From assembly GCF_008931805.1 (NCBI RefSeq), contig NZ_CP044399.1, positions 3,273,370 to 3,337,369 of the forward strand: a stretch of DNA of 64,000 bases, given 5' to 3'. Shown here piece by piece: positions 49,174-57,032 of the stretch. Source of the DNA: Moritella marina ATCC 15381 (GTDB taxonomy: Bacteria > Pseudomonadota > Gammaproteobacteria > Enterobacterales > Moritellaceae). The notes under the pieces are model-generated. The model searched no databases, was not told the origin of the DNA, and worked only from the letters and a program-made list of their open reading frames with translations. Within the stretch, counting starts at the first letter, position 1, and every line of letters starts with the position of its first letter. The position numbers and the translations under genes were made by a program.

Positions 49174-49476
49174 CTATATAATGGGTTCATGGACGGTGAC
49201 AAGTTTGGTTCCATCCGGGAACATTGCTTCAACTTGCACATCAGCAATCATTTCAGGCACCCCTTCCATGACTTGCTCTGCAGTTAATACAGTGCGGCCA
49301 AATACCATTAATTCTGCAACGGTACGACCATCACGGGCACCTTCCATAATGGCAGCACTAATCAAGGCTACCGACTCTGGATAATTCAACTTTAAACCCC
49401 GTGCTAATCGACGCTCTGCCACTAAAGCCGCCGTAAACAACAATAATTTATCTTTCTCTCTCGGCGTTAATTCCAT
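49174..49476 (-). CDS. ureA: Urease gamma subunit
   Basis: UreA is the smallest structural subunit. The 100-residue product begins [23 protein letters not shown] and continues through [22 protein letters not shown] and VTVHEPI, all classic gamma-subunit blocks. It starts the enzyme part of the cluster about 95 bases after urtE and eight bases before ureB. Confidence 0.97.
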   Translation of the reverse strand: MELTPREKDKLLLFTAALVAERRLARGLKLNYPESVALISAAIMEGARDGRTVAELMVFGRTVLTAEQVMEGVPEMIADVQVEAMFPDGTKLVTVHEPII

Positions 49477-49571
49477 TTATGTCTCCGTTAGTATGAGATT
49501 ACCAATGCTTTTCTGTATTTTTAGATTGTTTACACTACTGTGACACAGTTGTTAACGATTTAACACATACT

Positions 49572-50267
49572 TTACACGGTTAGATATTCTTTAATTAAGT
49601 CATCGGTTAACATCGCCATATCACCATTAGCAACGGCACGACCTCGGTCCAGTAAACAAAAATGATCACCCACCTTTCTGGCAAAAGGTAATTTCTGTTC
49701 CACCAATAACACAGTTAAGCCCAACTCTTGATTGAGCTTGCGAATAATGTCGCCAATCTCTTGCACTATATTCGGTTGAATGCCTTCTGTCGGCTCATCA
49801 AGGATCAATAATTCAGGGTTGATCACCAATGCGCGACCTATGGCTAATTGTTGCTGCTGACCACCGGATAAATCGCCACCGCGACGATGTAACATTTCTT
49901 TTAATACCGGAAACAATTGGTAAATAAATGCCGGTATTTTACGATCTCCCTTAGCACGGATCGGCAAGCCTATCTGCAAGTTTTCTTCAACCGTAAGAGT
50001 GGAAAATATTTGTCGACCTTGTGGTACATAGCCCACCCCATGACGGGCCCTGCTTTCAGCACTCAGCGGCGCAATATCCTTGCCTTGTAATACAATCTCA
50101 CCACTTTTAATCGGCAGTAAACCCATCACACATTGCAACAAGGTTGTTTTTCCCACGCCATTACGACCCATTAATACCGTGCACTTACCTTTTGGGATCT
50201 GCATATCCAGATCCCACAACGTATGGCTTTCACCATAAAACTGATTTATACCTTTAATTGCTAACAT
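49572..50267 (-). CDS. urtE: Urea ABC transporter ATP-binding protein UrtE
   Basis: UrtE is one of two ATPases of the high-affinity urea transporter. The 231-residue protein has Walker A GRNGVGKTTLLQ near residue 34, signature LSGGQQQQLAIGRAL near 135 and Walker B LLILDEPTEGIQP. It is the LivF-like ATPase. It lies two bases after urtD and precedes the urease genes on the same strand. Confidence 0.95.
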   Translation of the reverse strand: MLAIKGINQFYGESHTLWDLDMQIPKGKCTVLMGRNGVGKTTLLQCVMGLLPIKSGEIVLQGKDIAPLSAESRARHGVGYVPQGRQIFSTLTVEENLQIGLPIRAKGDRKIPAFIYQLFPVLKEMLHRRGGDLSGGQQQQLAIGRALVINPELLILDEPTEGIQPNIVQEIGDIIRKLNQELGLTVLLVEQKLPFARKVGDHFCLLDRGRAVANGDMAMLTDDLIKEYLTV

Positions 50268-50269
50268 GG

Positions 50270-51238
50270 CTACTCTCCCAGATACACTTGTTTCACTTTG
50301 GCGTTATTTTGAATGTCAGTCATTGACCCTTCCGCTAATACACTGCCTTGATGCAATACCGATACAGTGCTAGCAATAGAGCGAACAAAATCCATATCAT
50401 GTTCGACCACCACCACAGAGTGAGCCCCCGCTAACGAGTTTAATAACTCTGCGGTGCGATCCATCTCCTGATGCGTCATCCCCGCCACAGGTTCATCGAC
50501 TAACAATAGCTTTGGCTTTTGCATCAGTAACATACCGATTTCTAACCATTGTTTTTGTCCATGGGACAAACTGCCTGCATCCATTGCCGCTTGCTCTTGT
50601 AAACCAATCAAGACCAGTACACGTTCAATTTCATCACGCTGCTCACCACTTAACTTGGCACGGAATACCGACCAAACGCTGCGCGTACCCGACATTGAAA
50701 GCTCTAAGTTCTGCCATACCGATAAACATTCAAATACCGTTGGTTTCTGGAATTTACGCCCGACGCCAGCATTGGCAATCTGCGCTTCATCCATCTTCAA
50801 TAAATTCAGCTTGGAACCCAACCAGACTTGCCCCGTATCAGGCTTGGTTTTACCGGTAATAATATCCATCATGGTGGTTTTACCTGCGCCATTAGGACCA
50901 ATAATGCAGCGTAACTCCCCCTCTTTAATATACAAATTCAGATCATTAATGGCTTTGAAACCATCAAAAGACACGGATACACCTTCTAAATACAGCAACA
51001 TATTATGGCGGGTATCCAGCAGTGGATTATGCGCTGGTTTCAAAAATTCGAAGACCTGATCACGACGCGCAAACTGACTGACATTATCACGAGTCTGCTT
51101 AGCCAACCGCGCTGTAAAACCAGCATCTTTATTGTATATACTCGCGGCGACCTCTTGGTCAGTAAACTGTGAGGTTAACACCGAAGCGCTATTCATCTGC
51201 CTGCTCAAATCTGCATCTAACTGCTTAAGATCACTCAT
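50270..51238 (-). CDS. urtD: Urea ABC transporter ATP-binding protein UrtD
   Basis: UrtD is the LivG-like ATPase of the urea transporter. The ATPase domain starts near residue 82 (LYLEGVSVSFDGFKAIN), with Walker A GPNGAGKTTMMD, signature LSHGQKQWLEIGMLL and Walker B LLLVDEPVAGM. At 322 residues it has an N-terminal extension of about 80 residues that is hydrophilic and helical (TARLAKQTRDNVSQFARRDQVF). The role of this extension is unknown. It overlaps urtC by four bases. Confidence 0.94.
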   Translation of the reverse strand: MSDLKQLDADLSRQMNSASVLTSQFTDQEVAASIYNKDAGFTARLAKQTRDNVSQFARRDQVFEFLKPAHNPLLDTRHNMLLYLEGVSVSFDGFKAINDLNLYIKEGELRCIIGPNGAGKTTMMDIITGKTKPDTGQVWLGSKLNLLKMDEAQIANAGVGRKFQKPTVFECLSVWQNLELSMSGTRSVWSVFRAKLSGEQRDEIERVLVLIGLQEQAAMDAGSLSHGQKQWLEIGMLLMQKPKLLLVDEPVAGMTHQEMDRTAELLNSLAGAHSVVVVEHDMDFVRSIASTVSVLHQGSVLAEGSMTDIQNNAKVKQVYLGE

Positions 51239-52443
51239 GATGCATCCTCCTTGGTTGCTACGCTGCTATTAATATTAGAGTTAAGATCAGTGCTAAGGTT
51301 AGAGTTACCGTTAGACTTCTTATTGCTAGATAAGTCAGTAAACCAGCCTGTCACGCCTTTAGGTAAAAACAGCGTTGCTAATACAAACAGGCTACCCAAT
51401 GCAAACAACCACACTTCCGGCAACTCAATCGTGAACCAGCTTTTCGCGTAGTTAATCAGCAAGGCACCAATAATGGCACCAAACAAGGTCGCTCGACCAC
51501 CAAGCGCAACCCAAACCACAATCTCAATCGAATTAAGCGGTGAAAACTCGCCAGGATTAATGATCCCAACTTGCGGCACATACAGCGCGCCAGCAATACC
51601 TGCGATCATCGCGGATAAAATAAAGATCCCCAGTTTAAAGTTAGCCACGTTATAACCAATAAAACGCACCCGAGTTTCAGAATCACGTATTGCCACGGCC
51701 ACATTACCTAAACGACTGGATACCACTTTACGACATGTAAGGTAACCCAGGATCAAGGCAATCACCGACGCCATAAACAAGCCGACCTTAGTGGTATCAG
51801 CTTGCAAACTAAAACCAAGAATATCTTTAAAATCGGTCAAGCCATTGTTACCACCAAAGCCCATTTCATTACGGAAAAAAGCCAACATTAAAGCAAACGT
51901 TAAGGCTTGCGTCATGATGGATAAATACACCCCAGATACGCGCGCTCGAAATGACAAGAAACCAAATACCAGCGCCAGTGCAGCAGGAACCAATACCACC
52001 ATCAAACAGGCGAACCAGAACATGTCAAACCCCTGCCAAAACCACGGTAATTCCTGCCAATCTAAGAACACCATAAAATCGGGCAGTTCAGGGTGACCAT
52101 ATACACCGCGATCACCGATTTGACGCATCAAGTACATGCCCATGGCATAACCACCCAAAGCAAAGAAAGCCCCATGCCCCAAGGTTAAAATACCTAAATA
52201 ACCCCACACCAGATCCACCGACATAGCCAATAACGCATAGGTGAGATACTTACCCAACAAACTTATCGTGTAAGTCTCTATATGTAAAAAATGACCTTGT
52301 GGCACCAGTAAGTTAAGTGCAGGCACTAAAATTAACAGCGTAGTCAGTAGCAACATCAGTAACTGGCCACCACGATCGGTTTTTAACATAGAATTAGCAA
52401 ATAGCTTATTTAACATTGAATTAGCGAATAATTTTTGCAACAT
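51235..52443 (-). CDS. urtC: Urea ABC transporter permease UrtC
   Basis: UrtC is the LivM-like permease of the urea transporter. The 402-residue protein has about nine or ten membrane segments, with the family features VWGYLGILTLGHGAFFALGGYAMG and AIRDSETRVRFIGYNVANFKL. The N-terminus contains a 9-residue duplication KLFANSML(N/K) caused by a 27-bp tandem repeat, and the C-terminus ends in an Asn/Ser-rich tail. The ATG used has GAGG ahead; downstream ATGs at residues 10 and 20 could also work. Confidence 0.93.
   Translation of the reverse strand: MLQKLFANSMLNKLFANSMLKTDRGGQLLMLLLTTLLILVPALNLLVPQGHFLHIETYTISLLGKYLTYALLAMSVDLVWGYLGILTLGHGAFFALGGYAMGMYLMRQIGDRGVYGHPELPDFMVFLDWQELPWFWQGFDMFWFACLMVVLVPAALALVFGFLSFRARVSGVYLSIMTQALTFALMLAFFRNEMGFGGNNGLTDFKDILGFSLQADTTKVGLFMASVIALILGYLTCRKVVSSRLGNVAVAIRDSETRVRFIGYNVANFKLGIFILSAMIAGIAGALYVPQVGIINPGEFSPLNSIEIVVWVALGGRATLFGAIIGALLINYAKSWFTIELPEVWLFALGSLFVLATLFLPKGVTGWFTDLSSNKKSNGNSNLSTDLNSNINSSVATKEDAS
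52385..52438 (-). repeat. 27-bp tandem duplication in the 5' end of urtC
   Basis: Two 27-bp units, 52385-52411 and 52412-52438, share most of their bases and encode KLFANSMLK and KLFANSMLN near the UrtC start. The duplication is in frame and each copy carries a potential ATG start. Confidence 0.85.
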
Positions 52444-52446
52444 AAG

Positions 52447-54156
52447 TTAGTCCTCCGCCCCACGACCACGTTGTGGAAAAAGTCCACGTGGGCGCTTTTG
52501 AATAAACAGAATAATGAATACCAGCACTAATATTTTAGCGAGCACGGCACCAGCCCAAGGTTCTAATAATTTGTTAAATAAGCCCAAACTTAAACCCGCA
52601 ACCAAGGTTCCCCACAGATTACCGACACCACCAAAGACCACGACCATAAACGAATCAATGATATAACTTTGGCCCATATTGGGTCCGACATTGGTTAACT
52701 GTGATAAAGCCACGCCGGCAATACCAGCAACACCTGCGCCAAGGCCAAACGTCATGGCGTCGACCCATTCAGAACGAACGCCCATTGCCCGCGCCATTGA
52801 ACGGTTTTGCGATACCGCACGGACTTGTAAACCCAGTGACGTTTGCTTTAATACAAAAATAAGTGCACAGAACACCAATAAGCAAAAAATAATGATATAA
52901 AGACGGTTATAAGTCAGTGCCAACATGGGATTAAATTCCAACATGCCACTCATCCAGTCCGGTGTGACCACAGAGCGGTTTAACGGTGAAAATACGCTGC
53001 GAACTGCTTGCTGTAGAATAAGACTGATACCAAAGGTAGCCAATAACGTTTCCAATGGTCGACCATAAAGAAAACGAATAACCCCACGTTCAATGGCAAT
53101 ACCGACTAAACCGGAAACAATAAACGCCGCGGGAATGGAGAGTACTAATGACAAACCAATATTGTCCGGCATTAATTGCTGCATTACATAGGTGGTATAA
53201 GCGCCTAACATGATCAGTTCACCATGCGCCATGTTGATCACGCCCATCACACCGAAGGTAATGGCAAGACCCAGACCTGCTAACGCTAATACCGAGCCAA
53301 GACTTAAACCAAAATACAAGGTTTCAAGGGTTGCATAGACTTGTTGGCTTTGCGCGTAATTGTCTAGACCACGCTGCGCGGCCTGGCGTAAATCATCGTC
53401 TGTTGTCGTATTAACAATATTATCCAACGCACTAAACGCAGTCGGCTCTATCGAGTCTGCTAACAAATGAACGGCAGCTAATAATGCAGTTTTATCTTCC
53501 GATATCGCCACCGTACCAATTGCTAACGCTAATGTTAATAAGGCTTTGTTTTTCTCGACATCTTCCACGGTTAAGCGTTCACGCAATAACGTTTGGATAG
53601 CGGGATCAACATTACCTAATAAGTTTTGTATGGCTTGCTGACGTAATCCTGCATCACTCGAGATTAAATCGAGTCTAGCGATACCTAAGCGAATGCTTTT
53701 ACGCAATTTATTGTTAAGCGATACTTTCTTAAAATCGCGTTTTTTGACGATAAGCACTGTTTCAGGCGGACGCAACCTTGGCCTATCAGTAACCAAGGTT
53801 GCGTCTGTATCCAAAGTAAATATCGACGTGAGTTTAATTGCTGATTGACCAGTGGCATGATCTGCAATTAAAAATAAGGTTGTTTGTTTTTTATGATAGA
53901 AAACGCGACTGGAAAGTAAGTCCGTTAATAATTGCTTTGCCTGAGAGGGATTCGGATATGCCGTTTGGCTTAACCAATTTACCGCGGAAATTTTATTATC
54001 AAAACTGCGCTGAGTAAGCTGTTTCTCGACGTCTGAAAATGAATCTATCGTCACAGCAGCCCAACTGTTATTCATACTGCCCATTGATAGTAGTAATATC
54101 AATGCAGTGAAGAATAAAGTCGACGATGGCGATATTATGCCGGCATATTTGTTCAT
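52447..54156 (-). CDS. urtB: Urea ABC transporter permease UrtB
   Basis: UrtB is the LivH-like permease of the urea transporter. The C-terminal half carries the membrane part (GLAITFGVMGVINMAHGELIMLGAYTTY, RGVIRFLYGRPLETLLATFG, AVSQNRSMARAMGV). Before it lies a signal peptide and about 230 residues of a mostly helical, probably periplasmic domain (SFSDVEKQLTQRSFDNK...), known for proteobacterial UrtB. I start at MNKYAG (569 aa), with AGGGAAAG ahead; a longer frame adds 27 residues that would mask the signal peptide. Confidence 0.93.
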   Translation of the reverse strand: MNKYAGIISPSSTLFFTALILLLSMGSMNNSWAAVTIDSFSDVEKQLTQRSFDNKISAVNWLSQTAYPNPSQAKQLLTDLLSSRVFYHKKQTTLFLIADHATGQSAIKLTSIFTLDTDATLVTDRPRLRPPETVLIVKKRDFKKVSLNNKLRKSIRLGIARLDLISSDAGLRQQAIQNLLGNVDPAIQTLLRERLTVEDVEKNKALLTLALAIGTVAISEDKTALLAAVHLLADSIEPTAFSALDNIVNTTTDDDLRQAAQRGLDNYAQSQQVYATLETLYFGLSLGSVLALAGLGLAITFGVMGVINMAHGELIMLGAYTTYVMQQLMPDNIGLSLVLSIPAAFIVSGLVGIAIERGVIRFLYGRPLETLLATFGISLILQQAVRSVFSPLNRSVVTPDWMSGMLEFNPMLALTYNRLYIIIFCLLVFCALIFVLKQTSLGLQVRAVSQNRSMARAMGVRSEWVDAMTFGLGAGVAGIAGVALSQLTNVGPNMGQSYIIDSFMVVVFGGVGNLWGTLVAGLSLGLFNKLLEPWAGAVLAKILVLVFIILFIQKRPRGLFPQRGRGAED

Positions 54157-54240
54157 AACTTTCCCTGTTAATAAGAATAACGCGCAGCAGGGTAGCCAAT
54201 GACCATCATCAGCCCCCTGCGTTAAACCATCAATCAATGA

Positions 54241-55542
54241 TTACTTAGGCGAACCAGTGCACTTACCTGTCGTCACATTAAAACTACCGCAAGACAAGGG
54301 TGCTAACCAACTTGAGTACAGCGGTTTAGAACTAGGTAGGTAGTCAGACCAAGCATCACCAGCGACAACACCTGTGGTTTCCCATACGGTTTCAAACTGA
54401 CCATCATCTTGAATTTCACCTAACAATACTGGCTTAGTGATATGGTGATTTGGCATCATCGTCGCGTAACCACCGGTTAAGTTAGGTACTGTCACACCAA
54501 TTATCGCATCTTGAACTGCACCCGCGTCAGTGGAACCGGCTTTCTCAACTGCTTTAGCCCACATTTTGAAACCGATATAGCTGGCTTCCATCGGATCATT
54601 GGTGACACGATCTTCATCTTTGGTGAACTTCTGCCATGTTTCAATAAATTCGTCATTGGCTTGCGTCTCAACACTCATGAAATAATTCCATGCCGCTAAA
54701 TGACCCACTAACGCGGAGGTATCCATGCCCGATAGTTCTTCTTCACCCACCGAGAATGCCACCACTGGAATATCTTCAGCAGAGACACCTTGTGATGCTA
54801 ACTCTTTATAAAAGGGCACATTGGCATCGCCATTAATGGTAGAGACAACAGTGGTTTTCTTGCCTTTGGCGCCAAATTTCTTAATGTCTGACACAATAGA
54901 TTGCCAATCGGAATGGCCAAATGGGGTGTAATTCACCATGATGTCACTGTCAGCAACACCTTTAGATTTAAGGTAGGCAGCTAAGATCTTATTCGTCGTA
55001 CGTGGATAAACGTAATCCGTACCCGCTAATACCCAGCGTTTTACATCCATGTCATTCATCAAGTAATCAACCGCAGGAATAGCTTGTTGGTTTGGCGCTG
55101 CGCCAGTATAAAAAACGTTTTTAGAGGACTCTTCCCCTTCGTACTGCACAGGGTAAAATAACAAGCTATCAAGCTCTTCAAACACAGGTAACATCGATTT
55201 ACGCGATACCGATGTCCAACCACCAAATACCACATCAACCTTTTCTTTTTCAATTAGCTCACGGGCTTTTTCAGCAAACAGTGGCCAATTTGATGCTGGA
55301 TCAACAACGACAGCCTCAAGCTGTTTACCTAAAATACCGCCTTGTTTATTTTGCTCCTCAATCATCATTAAAATAGTGTCTTTCAATGTGGTTTCACTGA
55401 TTGCCATCGTGCCCGACAATGAATGTAATACACCGACTTTAATACTGTCTTCTGCTGCAACAGCATTAAATGAAGCCACACCCAATGTGAGTGCAACGGT
55501 TGCTGCAAGGTGAGAAAACTTAGCTTTGTTAACTGTGAACAT
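54241..55542 (-). CDS. urtA: Urea ABC transporter substrate-binding protein UrtA
   Basis: UrtA binds urea in the periplasm and delivers it to UrtBC. The 433-residue protein has a signal peptide ending NAVAA, then the type I periplasmic-binding fold with IKVGVLHSLSGTMAISET, VDVVFGGWTSVSRKSMLPVFE and the family-specific LFYPVQYEGEESSKNVFYTGAAPNQQ. It is first in the urt-ure cluster; a sigma-54 type promoter lies 37-53 bases upstream. GGAAG precedes the ATG. Confidence 0.96.
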   Translation of the reverse strand: MFTVNKAKFSHLAATVALTLGVASFNAVAAEDSIKVGVLHSLSGTMAISETTLKDTILMMIEEQNKQGGILGKQLEAVVVDPASNWPLFAEKARELIEKEKVDVVFGGWTSVSRKSMLPVFEELDSLLFYPVQYEGEESSKNVFYTGAAPNQQAIPAVDYLMNDMDVKRWVLAGTDYVYPRTTNKILAAYLKSKGVADSDIMVNYTPFGHSDWQSIVSDIKKFGAKGKKTTVVSTINGDANVPFYKELASQGVSAEDIPVVAFSVGEEELSGMDTSALVGHLAAWNYFMSVETQANDEFIETWQKFTKDEDRVTNDPMEASYIGFKMWAKAVEKAGSTDAGAVQDAIIGVTVPNLTGGYATMMPNHHITKPVLLGEIQDDGQFETVWETTGVVAGDAWSDYLPSSKPLYSSWLAPLSCGSFNVTTGKCTGSPK

Positions 55543-55578
55543 GATTTAACTTCCTTATTATGAACCTATCCCTTAAGA

Positions 55579-55595
55579 GGCAACAGTTATGCCAA
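55579..55595 (-). promoter_or_regulatory. Sigma-54 type promoter of the urt-ure cluster
   Basis: On the minus strand TTGGCATAACTGTTGCC fits the -24/-12 consensus, with GG and GC exactly ten bases apart and the TTGGCA and TTGC blocks intact. The predicted start of transcription would be about 25 bases before the urtA ATG. Sigma-54 control agrees with nitrogen regulation of urea use. Confidence 0.7.
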
Positions 55596-55701
55596 TTAAT
55601 CATAGAAAGGAAGTGGATAATATAAAAATAATTATAAAACAAAAACTTAAAGCTGACTTTGAAGTTGGGTAATATAATAATCAGTAAAGTGTTGACAATT
55701 A

Positions 55702-55730
55702 TTGGTGCAACTTAAAATACTGGTGCACCA
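55702..55730 (-). promoter_or_regulatory. Putative NtrC enhancer half-sites upstream of urtA
   Basis: TTGGTGCAA at 55702-55710 and the palindrome TGGTGCACCA at 55721-55730 contain the GGTGCA half-site known from NtrC operators, starting 18 bp apart. They lie about 110-150 bp upstream of the sigma-54 element, the usual distance for an NtrC enhancer. Arrangement is not a perfect inverted pair, so assignment is tentative. Confidence 0.5.
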
Positions 55731-55810
55731 CTAAAGGGATAATTAAATATCACTCAATCTCATTATTGTCACTGGCACTTTGAAACAAATAAAAATACAA
55801 TAGGCGCTCA

Positions 55811-55907
55811 CTCATCGGGGTGCTACCAGGCTTTGCATTTAAGAGTCACTGTGGCTGAGATAACACCCGTAATTACTTGAACCAGATAATGCTGGCATAG
55901 GAATGAG
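55811..55907 (+). ncRNA. TPP riboswitch (thi box) upstream of thiBPQ
   Basis: The conserved TPP aptamer elements are present in order: CGGGGTGC near 55816, GGCTGAGA at 55853-55860, CACCCG at 55864-55869, and TTGAACC...ATAATGCTGGCATAGGAA to about 55902. Helix P1 can form between CTCAT (55811-55815) and ATGAG (55903-55907), and GGGTG (55818-55822) pairs with CACCC. It precedes thiamine uptake genes, which TPP-sensing leaders repress. Confidence 0.93.
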
Positions 55908-55982
55908 ATTCGACAGACTGGTTCATATCAGCGTTAAGAGTTAAGACGCAGATAAGTACGCATTACCGAGTCATAAGTTCTA

Positions 55983-56013
55983 TGCTTCACATTCTAGGAG
56001 AACACGTGAAGCA
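55983..56013 (+). promoter_or_regulatory. Hairpin hiding the thiB ribosome-binding site and start codon
   Basis: TGCTTCAC at 55983-55990 pairs perfectly with GTGAAGCA at 56006-56013. The GTG start of thiB forms the first part of the 3' arm, and AGGAG (55996-56000) lies in the 15-nt loop. It follows the TPP aptamer by 75 bases and is a likely translational expression platform. Confidence 0.65.
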
Positions 56014-57019
56014 CACGATCAAAAAACTAGCACTTTGCACTGCCCTACTATTACCTTCGCTTTCAGTATCAGTAGCTAACGCCGCTGACAAACCAGTATT
56101 GAATGTCTATACCTACGATTCATTTGCATCTGATTGGGGCCCTGGTCCAAAAGTAAAAACTGCATTTGAAGCGGATTGTAATTGCACGCTGAATTTAGTG
56201 GCGCTAGAAGACGGTGTAAGTATTCTTAACCGTGTGAAACTTGAAGGTAAATACACCAAGGCTGACGTTCTACTCGGTTTAGACAACAACTTGATGGCTG
56301 AAGCGGTAAAAACCAACCTGCTAGCACCACACCAACAAGATACTAGCAAATTATCACTGCCAAACGCTTGGACTAACAAATACTTCATTCCATTTGATTA
56401 CGGTCACTTTGCCTTTATCTACGACAGTGAAAAACTCGCTAATCCACCAAAGAGTTTAGCGGAACTGATCGAACGTAAAGATCTGAGCATCATCTATCAA
56501 GATCCACGCACCAGCACACCAGGCCTAGGCTTTATGTTATGGGTTAAAGCGGTTTATGGCGATCAAGCACCACAAGCATGGCAACAGATTGCAGACAAAA
56601 CCGTGACCATTACTAAAGGCTGGAGCCAAGCTTACGGTATGTTCTTAAAAGGCGAAGCGGATATGGTATTAAGCTATACCACGTCACCGGCTTACCACAT
56701 GATTGCAGAAAGCGAATTTAAATATAAAGCGGTTGAATTCACTGAAGGTCATTACCAGCAAACAGAAGTTGTGGCTCGTTTGAAAGATGCGGCAAATCCG
56801 GAGTTAGCCGATCAATTTATGGCATTTGTGCTTAGCCCAGCGTTCCAAGACGTGATCGCAACAGGCAACTGGATGTTACCAGCAAAACAAGCAGCCGCAC
56901 TGCCAAGCGAATTCGAGCAACTAATTAGCCCTGCGAAAACTATCGAGTTCACGCCTGAAGAAGTAGCACAATCGCGTAAATCTTGGGTGAAGGAATGGCG
57001 TAACGCTGTTACTCAGTAA
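56006..57019 (+). CDS. thiB: Thiamine-binding periplasmic protein ThiB (TbpA)
   Basis: ThiB binds thiamine or its phosphates in the periplasm for ThiPQ. I start it at GTG 56006 (337 aa), because AGGAG lies five bases ahead and a clean signal peptide ending VANAAD follows; a longer frame from 55982 lacks this. The mature part starts KPVLNVYTYDSFASDWGPG, typical of TbpA, with the ligand-region blocks FDYGHFAFIYD and DPRTSTPGLGFMLW. The gene follows a TPP riboswitch and precedes thiP by 13 bases. Confidence 0.94.
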   Translation: MKHTIKKLALCTALLLPSLSVSVANAADKPVLNVYTYDSFASDWGPGPKVKTAFEADCNCTLNLVALEDGVSILNRVKLEGKYTKADVLLGLDNNLMAEAVKTNLLAPHQQDTSKLSLPNAWTNKYFIPFDYGHFAFIYDSEKLANPPKSLAELIERKDLSIIYQDPRTSTPGLGFMLWVKAVYGDQAPQAWQQIADKTVTITKGWSQAYGMFLKGEADMVLSYTTSPAYHMIAESEFKYKAVEFTEGHYQQTEVVARLKDAANPELADQFMAFVLSPAFQDVIATGNWMLPAKQAAALPSEFEQLISPAKTIEFTPEEVAQSRKSWVKEWRNAVTQ

Positions 57020-57032
57020 TTAGCAGCTTGAT

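Noticed and set aside
43656-55542. Urease cluster as a recently acquired genomic island
   Set aside because: No tRNA, integrase, transposase or flanking direct repeats are visible at its edges, and base composition looks like the neighbours. The palindromic element at 42897 alone is not enough.
55773-55786. TGGCAC on the plus strand upstream of thiB, as a second sigma-54 promoter
   Set aside because: The -12 element is missing: the bases ten positions after GG are not GC. Only the minus-strand site at 55579-55595 has correct spacing.
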